Shown piece after piece: positions 44,328-52,954 of a stretch of 64,000 nucleotides of DNA (its first letter is position 1; each line of letters opens with the position of its first letter). Both the position numbers and the translations under genes were made by a program. Below the pieces are notes generated by a model. It saw only the letters and a list, made by a program, of their open reading frames with translations, ran no database searches and was not told where the DNA came from. This DNA comes from Liopterus haemorrhoidalis (Eukaryota; Arthropoda; Insecta; Coleoptera; Dytiscidae), in contig OZ020620.1 of assembly GCA_963971575.1 (NCBI GenBank), positions 39,842,924 to 39,906,923 on the forward strand, in the 5' to 3' direction.

Positions 44328-45788
44328 GACAAAATGACGGTATAAGGGTTTTTTGGTCATACCTACAAAACCCTAAAAATGAACTTTACCTGTTAGTTAC
44401 GTATTACAAAATGAGACAGATAATACAATTTTTTGTAACGGAAATTATGTAATTCCAACTACCACAATGGCTGCCATATTTTCTTGTTTTCGTATTAAAA
44501 AGTGATTATTGCATAGGCACACTCAAGGGGAGGGGGTCATAGCCCCCCCCCCCGAAATTTAACAAGTGTCACATGAATATCAAATAGTAAAAAAAATCAA
44601 TGTTCATACTCACATATTAAAATTAATATGCGCGTATATAAACTGTTCACGTTTGTAAGAACACACTATGGTCTATTTCAAATTAAAAATAAGTAGATAG
44701 CGCTGTGAACCGAGTACGATTTACACTGAACAAATACAGTATAGCGGGAAATTTAAAATTTTAAAAGTTACAACTAGGATATGGGCGTAGTACAGTCTGT
44801 TCCAAACGGTTAGGCGGAACTAAATGGGAATTTCGTTCCTTTAGGTTGTCACGAGAAGGGACCTTGCTTGGGTTATTTCATTTTTCACGTTGAAATGTCA
44901 AAATTTAAAATTCCAACAATGAAACCATGGAAACGAATGACATATGTCAAAATTGAATTAATTTGATTACATATTTTAATGACAAAAAAATAAATAAATG
45001 GGAAGTTTGTATTAAGAATGACACAAAAAATCAAAATATAAAGAAAATGACATTTTAAAATGATATTAACTTTAACCAAAAAATGTTTATTGTAAGTAGG
45101 ATTTACAAAGCTTAAACAAAACGGCCGAAAAGCACTATTTAAACGATGAAAGTAACTAGATTCCAAAATCTAGTTCCGTCTAACCGTTTGGAACAGACTT
45201 TATAAGATTGAGTGCATTTTTATTATATTTTCATGTTTCGATCTTGTAGATTTCGCGGCCCCCCGGTTGAGAAACGCTGGTCTAGACTCCTACCCTACCT
45301 GGGCCAGGAGCGGACGCCACAGGTATATTTTAATAAAATAAAAGAGTGAAGAACAATATTAGTCTATAATTCACATGCAAAAAATCGATTTAGTTATTTT
45401 TTCGCCACTAAGTTTGTCATTGAAGTTATCACGCAAAATGACCAACTGCGTTGATTAAACGACTGACCTATACCAAGGGTACGCTACAATGGAATTCATT
45501 TTGATATTGGTTGCTATTGACAGTTATTGTTATTTATTTAATGTTTACTTACATTGATTCACAAACACAATGCGCAGCTGTTAAAATCCACCATTTGTTG
45601 ACGATGGTGCCACCACACCGATGCTGGAAGGACGTTGTATCAATTTTTGCCTGAATGGATACAATATAAGGATAGCGGACGACGTATGTGGGACATCCTT
45701 TAACCCTTGCAAGTGCCATCTGTCCATGAATGAGAAATGGAGCTATTATTGATGTAAATAATATTTCGAACAACAAAAATAATTGCAT
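33333..45788 (-). CDS. SP4: serine protease with intact triad but altered activation site (3 exons)
   Basis: Exons 45788-45553, 40958-40487 and 33515-33333 join to 296 codons. Donors are AT|GTAAGT and CAG|GTACAA; acceptors are TTTTCAG|G and TTTGTAG|G. The signal peptide is [20 protein letters not shown]. The propeptide is almost absent: only about five residues separate the signal from ARVKGCP, which replaces the RIVGG activation site of SP1-SP3. His73 (TAAHC), Asp127 (YNDIALM) and Ser226 (CNGDSGGP) are present and Asp220 marks a trypsin-type pocket. The usual SWG at position 215 is SHG. The tail is strongly hydrophobic ([20 protein letters not shown]). An F3-free but transposon-rich 7-kb intron precedes exon 3. 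It may be active with changed activation, or moving towards a non-catalytic role. Confidence 0.88.
33516..33854. other. Start of SP4 intron 2 region, no feature
   Basis: AT-rich intron DNA. I see nothing beyond TTTATTTATTT simple sequence near 33690. Confidence 0.3.
33863..35044. mobile_element. Non-coding hAT-type element with CATCGATG-rich ends
   Basis: TAGGGATGGGGAAAAAACTT to TTCGATGTACAACCCTA, with a perfect 8-bp duplication CCCCTGAG (33855-33862 and 35045-35052). The terminal ~130 bp at each side are dense in ACATCGATGT motifs. Two F1-like half copies lie inside (34371-34410 and 34556-34739). It is inserted in a Tc1 transposase remnant. Confidence 0.8.
35045..35830 (+). pseudogene. Tc1-like transposase C-terminal remnant
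   Basis: [17 protein letters not shown], then (after a MITE) [52 protein letters not shown] and FQQDNERPQ. This is the Tc1 catalytic domain with the first Asp changed (SDES to SNES). Frameshifts follow 35600. The SPDL..IEHVWD-like end ([14 protein letters not shown]) is visible at about 35640-35680. Confidence 0.75.
35098..35265. mobile_element. 168-bp MITE in the Tc1 remnant
   Basis: Ends AGTCTGTTCTTTTCGCTACC and, inverted, GGTCTGTTCTTTTCGCTACC, flanked by TA. It separates two contiguous parts of the Tc1 frame. Confidence 0.75.
35958..37033 (+). mobile_element. F3 1-kb repeat, copy 2
   Basis: AGGGTTTTGTAGGTATGACC to CACACTTCACATCAATTTTT, (CTGT)n at 36006-36043. The tRNA-like segment, about 36510-36605, has AGTTCGAATCC but otherwise differs completely from that of copy 1. 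Confidence 0.7.
38822..38962. repeat. Foldback element, ~60-bp arms
   Basis: TATGGATAATTTTTAAACGA, TTTGGTATGATCGGACATGC and TCGTGCTTTGTCG are mirrored by the reverse complement at 38904-38962 with a few mismatches. The pair can form a long hairpin. Confidence 0.7.
39071..39795. mobile_element. Non-coding hAT element (CAGGGCCG family), intact ends
   Basis: CAGGGCCGGGCCGATCATTT to CATCGGGCCGGCCCTG, with a perfect 8-bp duplication TTCATTTC (39063-39070, 39796-39803). It serves as the undisturbed reference for the copy at 26094-29297. Confidence 0.9.
41057..41315. mobile_element. Harbinger-type MITE with ~78-bp inverted repeats
   Basis: GGCCCGGTCTTTCCACCTTC to GAAGGTGGAAAGACCGGGCC, flanked by TAA on both sides. 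The inverted repeats extend ~78 bp with few mismatches and contain ATCTGACAGATAAG motifs. The ends match the Harbinger element at 45921-51670, its likely source. Confidence 0.85.
41468..42590 (+). mobile_element. F4 repeat, copy 2, with nested F1
   Basis: Same order as copy 1 (9665-10366), including a (CA)n tract at about 42381-42460. The F1 MITE at 41567-41973 interrupts it; copy 1 shows the uninterrupted AAAATACATCAAATT site. Confidence 0.75.
41567..41973. mobile_element. F1 MITE copy 4
   Basis: 407-bp copy with TA at both sides, in F4 copy 2. Long open frames inside it recur in other F1 copies and are not genes. Confidence 0.9.
42641..42819. mobile_element. F2 MITE, short form (second of three)
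   Basis: ~180-bp uninterrupted copy, ATCCGTCTCAATTTGTAATA to its inverse; the cleanest F2 reference in the window. Confidence 0.85.
42935..43236. mobile_element. F5 MITE in F2
   Basis: TAAGCAGTTCACTTTTGTAA to AAAAATGAACAGCTTA, flanked by TA in an F2 target whose empty form is at 42641-42819. This defines F5 as a TA-targeting element. Confidence 0.85.
43277..44372 (-). mobile_element. F3 1-kb repeat, copy 3 (in F2)
   Basis: Inverted copy, from TGATGTGAAGTGTGAATTTT to GGTCATACCTACAAAACCCT. (GACA)n lies at 44270-44326. The tRNA-like segment on the minus strand, about 43815-43712, has TGGCTAAGATAC and TGTTCGAGTCC and is unrelated to those of copies 1 and 2. Confidence 0.75.
44793..45199. mobile_element. 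F1 MITE copy 5
   Basis: CAGTCTGTTCCAAACGGTTA to TAACCGTTTGGAACAGACT in SP4 intron 1, preceded by TA. Confidence 0.85.
45200..45552. other. Intron DNA with a hAT end and a dispersed repeat
   Basis: CCCCCCGGTTGAGAAACGCTG near 45260-45280 is a bare hAT terminus in reverse. Positions 45345-45440 (CACATGCAAAAAATCGATTT) recur at 55605-55710 in SP5 intron 2. Confidence 0.45.
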
Positions 45789-46135
45789 TGTGTGTAAGAT
45801 TTTAATGTAAATATAAACGTATGTAAAATGATTTTGTTATTTATTTTTTGACAGTAAATATAAGTTTTTAAACAAATGAAATATTATCGTTACTCTGTGT
45901 CGTAACTATTTATTTATTAAGGGCCGGTCTTTCCACCTTCAGATATAGTGGCTGGTAACGTTATCTGACGGATAAAAACAATAAAGCGTCTTTCCACCTT
46001 CAGATAAAGTTATTCCTACGAATAAACTATGCTATCTGGCAGATAAGTTATTCGGCAGTCAAAGTAGCGAATAAGTAACAAATAATTGCTGTAACTGTCA
46101 AAAAGCAAACGATTTCTTGGAACAATAAATTGCAA

Positions 46136-46560
46136 ATTAGAATTTTATTAATTGCAGAAATAATGCCTTAACTCCAAAATAACAGTGCACCAGTCTAGGG
46201 TGAGAAAAAAATATGAAAAAAGTATTTCGTGCAATATCCAGCTTATGTCTGATTTCATTTGCCTTGTACGGAAAATTAAATACACAAAATTCAACGAGTA
46301 TTTTACGAAATTGCCCACTATCCACGAGTGGTTGCAGCCTGGGATGAAATGATAGTGATACTGCTTTCTTCTGTGAAAAAAAAAGCTGAAGTAAACGGTG
46401 ACGGGAAGGATATTTTATATTAAACGTTAGCCGAGATCCACGCCTTACAATACAATGTTTAATAATTCTAATATTCGCTTCGAATTTGAGCAATAAGATT
46501 ATAATTGGTATAGTAGCAAGTGCAGTATTACGCAACTTTAACGTTACAAGAGTGGATATG
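46136..46560 (+). pseudogene. HARBI1-like transposase remnant
   Basis: In frame pieces the plus strand reads FYEIAHYPRVVAAWDEM, NGDGKDILY and RLTIQCLIILIFASNLSNKI, then IIIGIVASAVLRNF. These parallel the HARBI1 pattern (FY.IA.FP.VIG..D, then a late IIVATAVLHN segment). Stops and shifts abound. Its place within a TAA-flanked Harbinger element supports the call. Confidence 0.5.
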
Positions 46561-46760
46561 AAGAACCACCCACAAAAGATCAGTACTGTGTCGGTGACAT
46601 ACCTGGAGAAACTGATTACTCAGAAAAAATGAAAATGAAAGAATACTCCGTGATTTAATTATCTTATTTTCAAATTTATTATAACTTATTTTGTATTTAC
46701 ATCAATCATAATAAAATTAAAAAATGAAATAAACGTAAAACAATTATTATTAATATCTAC

Positions 46761-46903
46761 TGTAGTGTATTTATAAACAAATAAAACACTTAATTAAACA
46801 TAACATAATATTCTGTATTTTACTTGACATTCAACGTCTTAATTAGGAAAACATATATTAATTAATTCGTAACCAAGGAAACAACAACATAGAATATACT
46901 ACA
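46761..46903 (-). repeat. 3' LTR of the Ty3/gypsy element
   Basis: 143 bp, begins TG and ends CA, identical to the other LTR. It faces the SP4 promoter in the same orientation, ~970 bp away. Confidence 0.93.
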
Positions 46904-46915
46904 TATCTCCTTCGC

Positions 46916-49900
46916 CTATTTAGATTTCGTGCCATCGAGGTAGTCATCATATGGCTTCTTCGGTGGTTTTCGTATTCTATTACTGCGCCGAGGTTCTACT
47001 ATCGGTTGCTGTAAATTAAAGTCGGGTAATTCTTGGGATTGTTGTCTATTAAATATCTGAGTATCTGTTGCTTGATCACCAGGTGTTACCGGTTCCAAAG
47101 GTCTTGTTACATTAGAAGATGAATTTGTTTGTTCTTCTAAACAAGATTCATTTTGAGATGAATCATGTATGTTTCCCAACGATTCACATGGTGTGGTACG
47201 TTGCCTTAACTGATCGGCATGCTTTCGTATGATACGACCTTCAGACACCACTTGGTAAGAAAGAGGCCCATTTTGTCCTCTTATCACTCCAGGCCGCCAA
47301 CCTCGGGTCACTTCATTTTTCACCCATACCTCTTGATTTAGTTCGAAATATCTTTCCTCCGTTTGGGTATCATGGTAACATTTTTGTTTTGTTATCTCCT
47401 CCAGCATCTTCATTCTTGGATTTGGTTTTAAATTATCTAATTTTGTTCTCATTCTTCGGCCCAAAAACAACTCACTTGGTGTCCTACCGGTGGTCCTGGA
47501 GGGTGTATTACGTAGAGAGAATAAAAACTGAGAAACGGTTTTTTGGCGGTTCTCATTAATTGTTGAACCACATCTTTCCTTAAATACGCGAATGAAACGC
47601 TCTGCTAACCCATTTGTCTTACAATGATAAGGAGATGATTTGATGTGTTTGATCCCGTGCCTTTTACAGAAATCTTCAAATTCAGCTGAAACAAACTGCC
47701 TTCCGTTATCTGAAACAATCTGCGCTGGTACCCCATATCGAACAATCCACTGGTTTAATTTTGTTATAATTGCCGAGCTTATTGTCGACCTTAAATCGAA
47801 TAATTCTACCCATTTTGAGTAGGCGTCGACCACAAGCAACCACATTGTTCCCAAAAATGGTCCAGCAAGATCTATATGAAGTCTTTCATTAGGCTGTTCC
47901 GGAATATTCCAAGAAAATAACGGCACTTCCCACTGATTAGGTCTGTTTCTTTGGCATTTCTCACATTGTTTTACAAACCATTCTACATCAGTATCAATAT
48001 TTGGCCACCATATGTAATGACGACATAAAGATTTCATAGCAACCATCCCTGGATGACCTTCATGAAGAATATTCAGAATATGAACTTGAAGTTTCTTCGG
48101 AATTATTAAACGCTGATTATTCCACATAATTATATCATTATCAATTGATAGTTCTTCTTTCTTCCTCCAATATGGTATTAATTCTGTATCAATTTCGACA
48201 ATATTATTTGGCCAACCTTGTTCCATATTTTTTTTAACTTTTGTCAAAACTGGATCTCTTAAAGACTCTTGCCGAAGTTTTCTTTCACTTACTTCGATAT
48301 CAAACAAGGTTACAGATTTAATTTTTCCTATATCATTACTTAAACTAAAATCTTCTGATTTTGATTTCACCGGAGTTCTAGATAACACATCAGCGCATAC
48401 ATTGTATCTACCCTCACGGAAACATATTTCATAATTGAAGTTATTTAAGTACAATGCCCAACGTATCAATCTATTGTTAACAGTTTTCGATAAGTCTCGT
48501 TTGTCTCCAAACAGTCTTTCCAACGGACGGTGATCAGTAACCAGTGTGAATTTTCTGCCCCAAACATATTTATAAAATTTAGTGACTCCAAAAATTATAG
48601 CTGCTGCTTCTCTATCAATTGATGAATAATTTAATTCAGAATCTTGCAATGTTCGTGACGCGTAAGCGATGGGAAATTCTTGACCATCTTCTTCACGTTG
48701 CATTAAAACTGCTCCTAATCCTTTCTCGGACGCATCGCACATTAAAATCAAAGGTTTTTGGGCGTTAAAAATTACAAGAGTTGCCTCTTTTGATATACGA
48801 CCTTTTATGATTTCAAAAAGATTTTCTTCCTCACTTGTCCATCTCCATTTTTGATGTTTACTAGTTAATTTGTGTAATGGGGCTGCCAACTTATGTAAAT
48901 CTTTGATAAATCGTTCGTGGTAGTTTACCATACCCAACCATCGTCGTAATTCTGTTGCATTTTCAGGTTTTGGTGCTAGTTTTATTGCTTGTATCTTGTC
49001 TTCGGTCGGATGTATACCCAACCTATCAATTTTATGCCCTAAGTATTTTACAGAATCTGTTAAAAACTTACATTTCGTTTTCTTTAATCGTATACCAACT
49101 TCTCTCATTCTACCTAAGACTTGGTGAATTTTTCTCATGTGTTCTTTTCTATTCATTGCTGTAAGGCAGACATCATCCAGAAGTGTACCACAATTTTCAA
49201 TATCACCCAGTAATTTATCCATAAATGTTTGAAAAATACCTGGTGCAGCAGATATACCAAATGGTAAACGCTTGTATTGAAAATATCCCAAATGTGTCGC
49301 GATTGTTAAATACTTTCGAGATTCTTCTTCAACTTGTAATTGCAAGTAGGCGTCCTTCAAATCTAACACTGTAAACTGTTGTCCTCCAGCTAATTTTGAT
49401 ACCAGATCCTCGAAGGTGGGTAGAAGGTGTTGATTCTCTATTAAATACTTATTGATGGTTACTCTAAAATCGCCACAGATTCGGACAATCCCATTCCCTT
49501 TATCGACCGGCACTATAGGTGTTGACCATTCAATCGGTGTTTTCAATGGGTCAACCCTTTCAAGGACTCCCTCAGCCTCTAATCGCCGAAGTTCCTGTTC
49601 CACTGGTGTCATTAAGGCGAATGGCAATCTACGTGCGCCAAATGCTATAGGTTTGGCATCTGGTCGCATATGGAGTTTAACTTTTGCGTTTTTAATTGTT
49701 CCCAGGCCATCCTGAAAAATATCATCAAATTCTTTCAAGGTTTTTACTATATCATCATTTACCAACGTACCTGGATGACCTGGATTATTTGTAGTGTTTT
49801 CTAAATTTATTTTATTTACATAAACTCCTGTGGGCAAAGTCATTCCAAACTCCAATACCCAAGGTAATCCAAATAATGGTATAGGTTCATGGCCATTATT

Positions 49901-51100
49901 CGTTTTTATAACCGCCACCTTTAGTATTTTTAAATTATTTTGATATTTGACAGTAACATCACACTCTCCCAGTGTGTCCAGTACTGTACCAGCATAGTTG
50001 GATAGTGTACCAGTATTTACTAATTTAGGTTTTCCAATAGCTTTCCATAATTTTTCTGTTATTATTGAAGATGCAGCTCCTGGATCGTATCCCATTTTTA
50101 CTTTCCTGTTATTGATTTGTACCGGTATCCACGCTTGGAACTTCATTTTGTTTTTGGTTATTCCACATATATCTTCATAGTAGTTCTTGTCACTGTCTTC
50201 TGAACTACCCTCTTCCATAGACCTTACTTGGTAAACCTTATGCTTTACTTTATTTTTGCTATTACTTTCCTCGGATTCCTTTCTATTCGCACGACATACT
50301 CTCGCAAAGTGACCTGTTAATCCACATCTGAGGCACGATGCCTTTAATGCTGTACATTCATTTATTTTGACATGCCATGGTCTCCCACATCTATAGCATT
50401 TCTTTTCTTCTGCATCTTTCGTTTTCCTGTTCGGTTTGAAAATTTTTCCAATTGAGTTACTGTTTTCCTCTATATGGACTTCTTTTTCCGCCCTTTCCAT
50501 CGATATAGCCAAATTAAAAACTGTGTCAAATTTCAATTCGCTGTCGTTATCAATAGTATCGGGCCAACGTTGTCTAACTTCAATCTCTAATTTTGGGTGA
50601 TTTAAGCCAATGACAAAGCGATCACGCAAGTATTCATCTAATGCACTTCCAAAATGGCATATTCGACTTAATTCTCTTAGTCGATTAGCGAAATTTGTCA
50701 TCGCTTCGCCTTCTTGACGCGTAGCACGTCCAAATTCTAACCTGGCTGCAAATTTTGTTAGAGATGGCTTAAATAATTTTAGAAATGCTGTTTTAATTTG
50801 TTCATAACTTTTCATATGGGGTTCGTGTGGATAAAGATGGTTTCTCAAAGTTTCTAAATTTTCAGGTCCTACATAAGCCAACAATAATTGTTTTTTGTAT
50901 TGCTCGGATCCATTACCCAATATACCTTTTACTGTGCACAACATTTCGAACCTATAAATGTATGCGTCCCACGATAATTTATTTTTGTCGAAATGTTCGC
51001 AACTAAATTTCTCCATTTTCTTAATATATGCTGCATCGTTACCATTTTGGTAACAAACTGGCATCTCTTGTGGTACCTCTTCATGTATTTCATTTGGCAT
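46916..51100 (-). CDS. Gag-Pol polyprotein, Ty3/gypsy
   Basis: 1394 codons in a single frame with no gag/pol shift. Gag occupies about residues 1-300 with two zinc knuckles at 235-269: CYRCGRPWH..NEC (first, with altered spacing) and CLRCGLTGHFARVC. The aspartic protease has DPGAAS at 339-344 in place of the usual DTG/DSG. RT spans about 505-690 (VLDLKDAYLQLQV at 578-590) with LLDD (640-643) instead of YxDD or FLDD. RNase H shows MCDASEKGLGAVL and TDHRPLERLF. Integrase shows HHCC (HEGHPG to CEKC, about 1013-1049), then Asp1077, Asp1131 and Glu1167 (D,D35E) and a C-terminal KHADQLRQR. Overall it resembles env-less Ty3 elements of the K02A2.6 type. The DPGA and LLDD variants are the main reason to doubt full activity. 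Confidence 0.95.
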   Translation of the reverse strand: MPNEIHEEVPQEMPVCYQNGNDAAYIKKMEKFSCEHFDKNKLSWDAYIYRFEMLCTVKGILGNGSEQYKKQLLLAYVGPENLETLRNHLYPHEPHMKSYEQIKTAFLKLFKPSLTKFAARLEFGRATRQEGEAMTNFANRLRELSRICHFGSALDEYLRDRFVIGLNHPKLEIEVRQRWPDTIDNDSELKFDTVFNLAISMERAEKEVHIEENSNSIGKIFKPNRKTKDAEEKKCYRCGRPWHVKINECTALKASCLRCGLTGHFARVCRANRKESEESNSKNKVKHKVYQVRSMEEGSSEDSDKNYYEDICGITKNKMKFQAWIPVQINNRKVKMGYDPGAASSIITEKLWKAIGKPKLVNTGTLSNYAGTVLDTLGECDVTVKYQNNLKILKVAVIKTNNGHEPIPLFGLPWVLEFGMTLPTGVYVNKINLENTTNNPGHPGTLVNDDIVKTLKEFDDIFQDGLGTIKNAKVKLHMRPDAKPIAFGARRLPFALMTPVEQELRRLEAEGVLERVDPLKTPIEWSTPIVPVDKGNGIVRICGDFRVTINKYLIENQHLLPTFEDLVSKLAGGQQFTVLDLKDAYLQLQVEEESRKYLTIATHLGYFQYKRLPFGISAAPGIFQTFMDKLLGDIENCGTLLDDVCLTAMNRKEHMRKIHQVLGRMREVGIRLKKTKCKFLTDSVKYLGHKIDRLGIHPTEDKIQAIKLAPKPENATELRRWLGMVNYHERFIKDLHKLAAPLHKLTSKHQKWRWTSEEENLFEIIKGRISKEATLVIFNAQKPLILMCDASEKGLGAVLMQREEDGQEFPIAYASRTLQDSELNYSSIDREAAAIIFGVTKFYKYVWGRKFTLVTDHRPLERLFGDKRDLSKTVNNRLIRWALYLNNFNYEICFREGRYNVCADVLSRTPVKSKSEDFSLSNDIGKIKSVTLFDIEVSERKLRQESLRDPVLTKVKKNMEQGWPNNIVEIDTELIPYWRKKEELSIDNDIIMWNNQRLIIPKKLQVHILNILHEGHPGMVAMKSLCRHYIWWPNIDTDVEWFVKQCEKCQRNRPNQWEVPLFSWNIPEQPNERLHIDLAGPFLGTMWLLVVDAYSKWVELFDLRSTISSAIITKLNQWIVRYGVPAQIVSDNGRQFVSAEFEDFCKRHGIKHIKSSPYHCKTNGLAERFIRVFKERCGSTINENRQKTVSQFLFSLRNTPSRTTGRTPSELFLGRRMRTKLDNLKPNPRMKMLEEITKQKCYHDTQTEERYFELNQEVWVKNEVTRGWRPGVIRGQNGPLSYQVVSEGRIIRKHADQLRQRTTPCESLGNIHDSSQNESCLEEQTNSSSNVTRPLEPVTPGDQATDTQIFNRQQSQELPDFNLQQPIVEPRRSNRIRKPPKKPYDDYLDGTKSK

Positions 51101-51139
51101 TTTGTTTTATATTCAATATAAATCCTCGTCGCCAAAATA

Positions 51140-51282
51140 TGTAGTGTATTTATAAACAAATAAAACACTTAATTAAACATAACATAATATTCTGTATTTT
51201 ACTTGACATTCAACGTCTTAATTAGGAAAACATATATTAATTAATTCGTAACCAAGGAAACAACAACATAGAATATACTACA
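51140..51282 (-). repeat. 5' LTR of the Ty3/gypsy element
   Basis: 143 bp, same sequence as 46761-46903. Unusually short for a Ty3/gypsy LTR. It must contain the promoter of the element. Confidence 0.93.
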
Positions 51283-51739
51283 TCTACTATCTATTTTTCA
51301 TTCCCCCAAATTTATTACATGCTTACGACATTAATAATTGCTAAAATCTTGTATAACACATACATAAATTTAATTTTGTTAACGACAATAACCAAAAAAA
51401 CGGCTCGACAGCTGTCAGTTTACCAATTTATTTATTTATTTCCATAGAGAAAAAAAAAATAAATCTTTCTCCACGCCTATTTCAGTTACACATTCAGTGT
51501 TACCAATCTGAGGATTCAATATGTCAGTCTCATTATCCGTCAGATAACTATCTGACAGATAAATATGAATTGAAAGACGGGATGACATTTATTCAACAGA
51601 TAAAGTATCAGATAACTTTATCTATCAGATAATTACCCAGAAGTTTATCAGAAGGTGGAAAGACCGGCCCTAAGAGGTTTTATTTGTTATGCCACTTAAA
51701 ATTGTAAAAAAGTATTTATTTTTTTATTAAATACATAAT

Positions 51740-51930
51740 TGTTTATATTTATCTCGGGATGTGTTTTTTTTTAACTCTCAATATTTTCCCTATATGTGGG
51801 CCAAAGAGTTGTATAAGCATGCCAAATTTCAACATTCTATGTAAAGCCGTTTGGTTACTATTTCATCCGTACAGACACATGAGTCACGTTATAAGGGTTT
51901 TTTGGTGGTACCTACAAAACCCTAAAAAGG
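51740..51930 (-). mobile_element. F3 fragment
   Basis: Inverted head of F3 (GAGTTGTATAAGCATGCCAA and GGTACCTACAAAACCCTAAA), diverged and truncated, with its tetranucleotide tract nearly gone. Confidence 0.5.
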
Positions 51931-52077
51931 TGATTTTTATCTGTAGTTGCTTAGTTTGTTTTAACCCATTAATGGCCAAAGGTGCGTGTACGCAACCTTT
52001 TAGAAATTTTATTTTTTAACCATAGTAACTGTATTGTTTTTATTACATAATTATTTTGCAAACATTACTAAGATATA

Positions 52078-52474
52078 CAGTCTGTTTCAAACGCTTAGGC
52101 GGAACTAAATGAGAATTTCGTTCTTTTAGGTTGTCACGAGAAGGGACCTTGCTTGGGTTATTTCATTTTTTCACGTTGGAATGTCAAAATTCAATATTAC
52201 AACAATGAAACCATGGAAACGAATGACCTATGTCAAAATTAAATTATTTTTAATGACAAAAAATAAATAAATGGGAAATTTCTATTAAGAATGACACAAA
52301 AAAATCAAAATATAAAGAAAATGACATTTTAAAATGATATTAACCTTAACCAAAAAATGTTTATTGTAAGTATGATTTACAAAGCTTAAACAAAACGGCC
52401 GAAAAGCACGATTTAAGCGATGAAAGTAACTAAATTGCAAAATCTAGTTCCGCCTAAGCGTTTGAAACAGACTG
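52078..52474. mobile_element. F1 MITE copy 6
   Basis: 397 bp, CAGTCTGTTTCAAACGCTTA to TAAGCGTTTGAAACAGACTG, with TA on both sides. It belongs to a subfamily with perfectly matching variant ends, inside the piggyBac. Confidence 0.9.
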
Positions 52475-52954
52475 TAATAGCTTCGTGAATATTTTTATTT
52501 CGCAGTTTATTTAAAGAATATATTTTTTTATATATGGTATTTTGAAATTAGTCAATGTTTGAAGATATTTCTGGTTTATAAAAGCAAACATTTTCTATGC
52601 ACTTATTGCTAAAATAAAAATGTATATATATATATATATATATAGTCAAACCGTATGAGAACATTGTTATGAATTATCCTATTTTGAAAAAATATAAATA
52701 TTATCTGTCATGTCGGTGTGTACATCATTCAAATATGTGGGGTGCGTATACGCACCTTTGGCCAAATCAGTGAAATGTACAGACGTGATTCATGGTCGAC
52801 AAGTCTCAACTTGTCTTAGCCATCTAACTTTATTGTTCATTTGTACTATGTGTTCTTTCGTAGTTCAGTATATGTATTTATAGAACAACTCTAGTGAAAA
52901 TAACAATTAGTAATACAGTTGTCAAATGATAGTAAAATTTCTTAATTGGATTTT

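Larger units (their letters stand above)
42845..44421. mobile_element. F2 MITE (third of three) carrying F5 and F3
   Basis: F2 begins at 42845. It is broken at CCAATA|TACTATG by F5 (42935-43236) and again after CAACATAAAAAA by an inverted F3 (43277-44372). Its last part ends at 44421 (ATGAGACAGAT). The order of the pieces follows the short copy exactly. Confidence 0.85.
46761..51282 (-). mobile_element. Intact Ty3/gypsy LTR retrotransposon
   Basis: LTRs of 143 bp (TGTAGTGTATTT to AATATACTACA) at 46761-46903 and 51140-51282 are identical as read, with a 5-bp target duplication TCTAC (46756-46760, 51283-51287). On the minus strand, the region after the 5' LTR (TATTTTGGCGACGAGGAT) would hold the primer-binding site. 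A GGCGAAGGAGATA polypurine tract directly precedes the 3' LTR. One uninterrupted gag-pol ORF fills the interior; there is no env. It looks recent and possibly mobile. Confidence 0.95.
45921..51670 (+). mobile_element. PIF/Harbinger element containing the Ty3/gypsy insertion
   Basis: GGGCCGGTCTTTCCACC to GGTGGAAAGACCGGCCC, flanked by TAA (45918-45920, 51671-51673). Without the 4.5-kb retrotransposon it is ~1.2 kb. It carries a decayed plus-strand transposase at 46136-46560. Its left end is only ~130 bp upstream of the SP4 start codon. Confidence 0.85.

Noticed and set aside
46137..46535. Minus-strand 132-codon frame
   Set aside because: The opposite strand has HARBI1-like motifs within a Harbinger element; the minus frame is a shadow.
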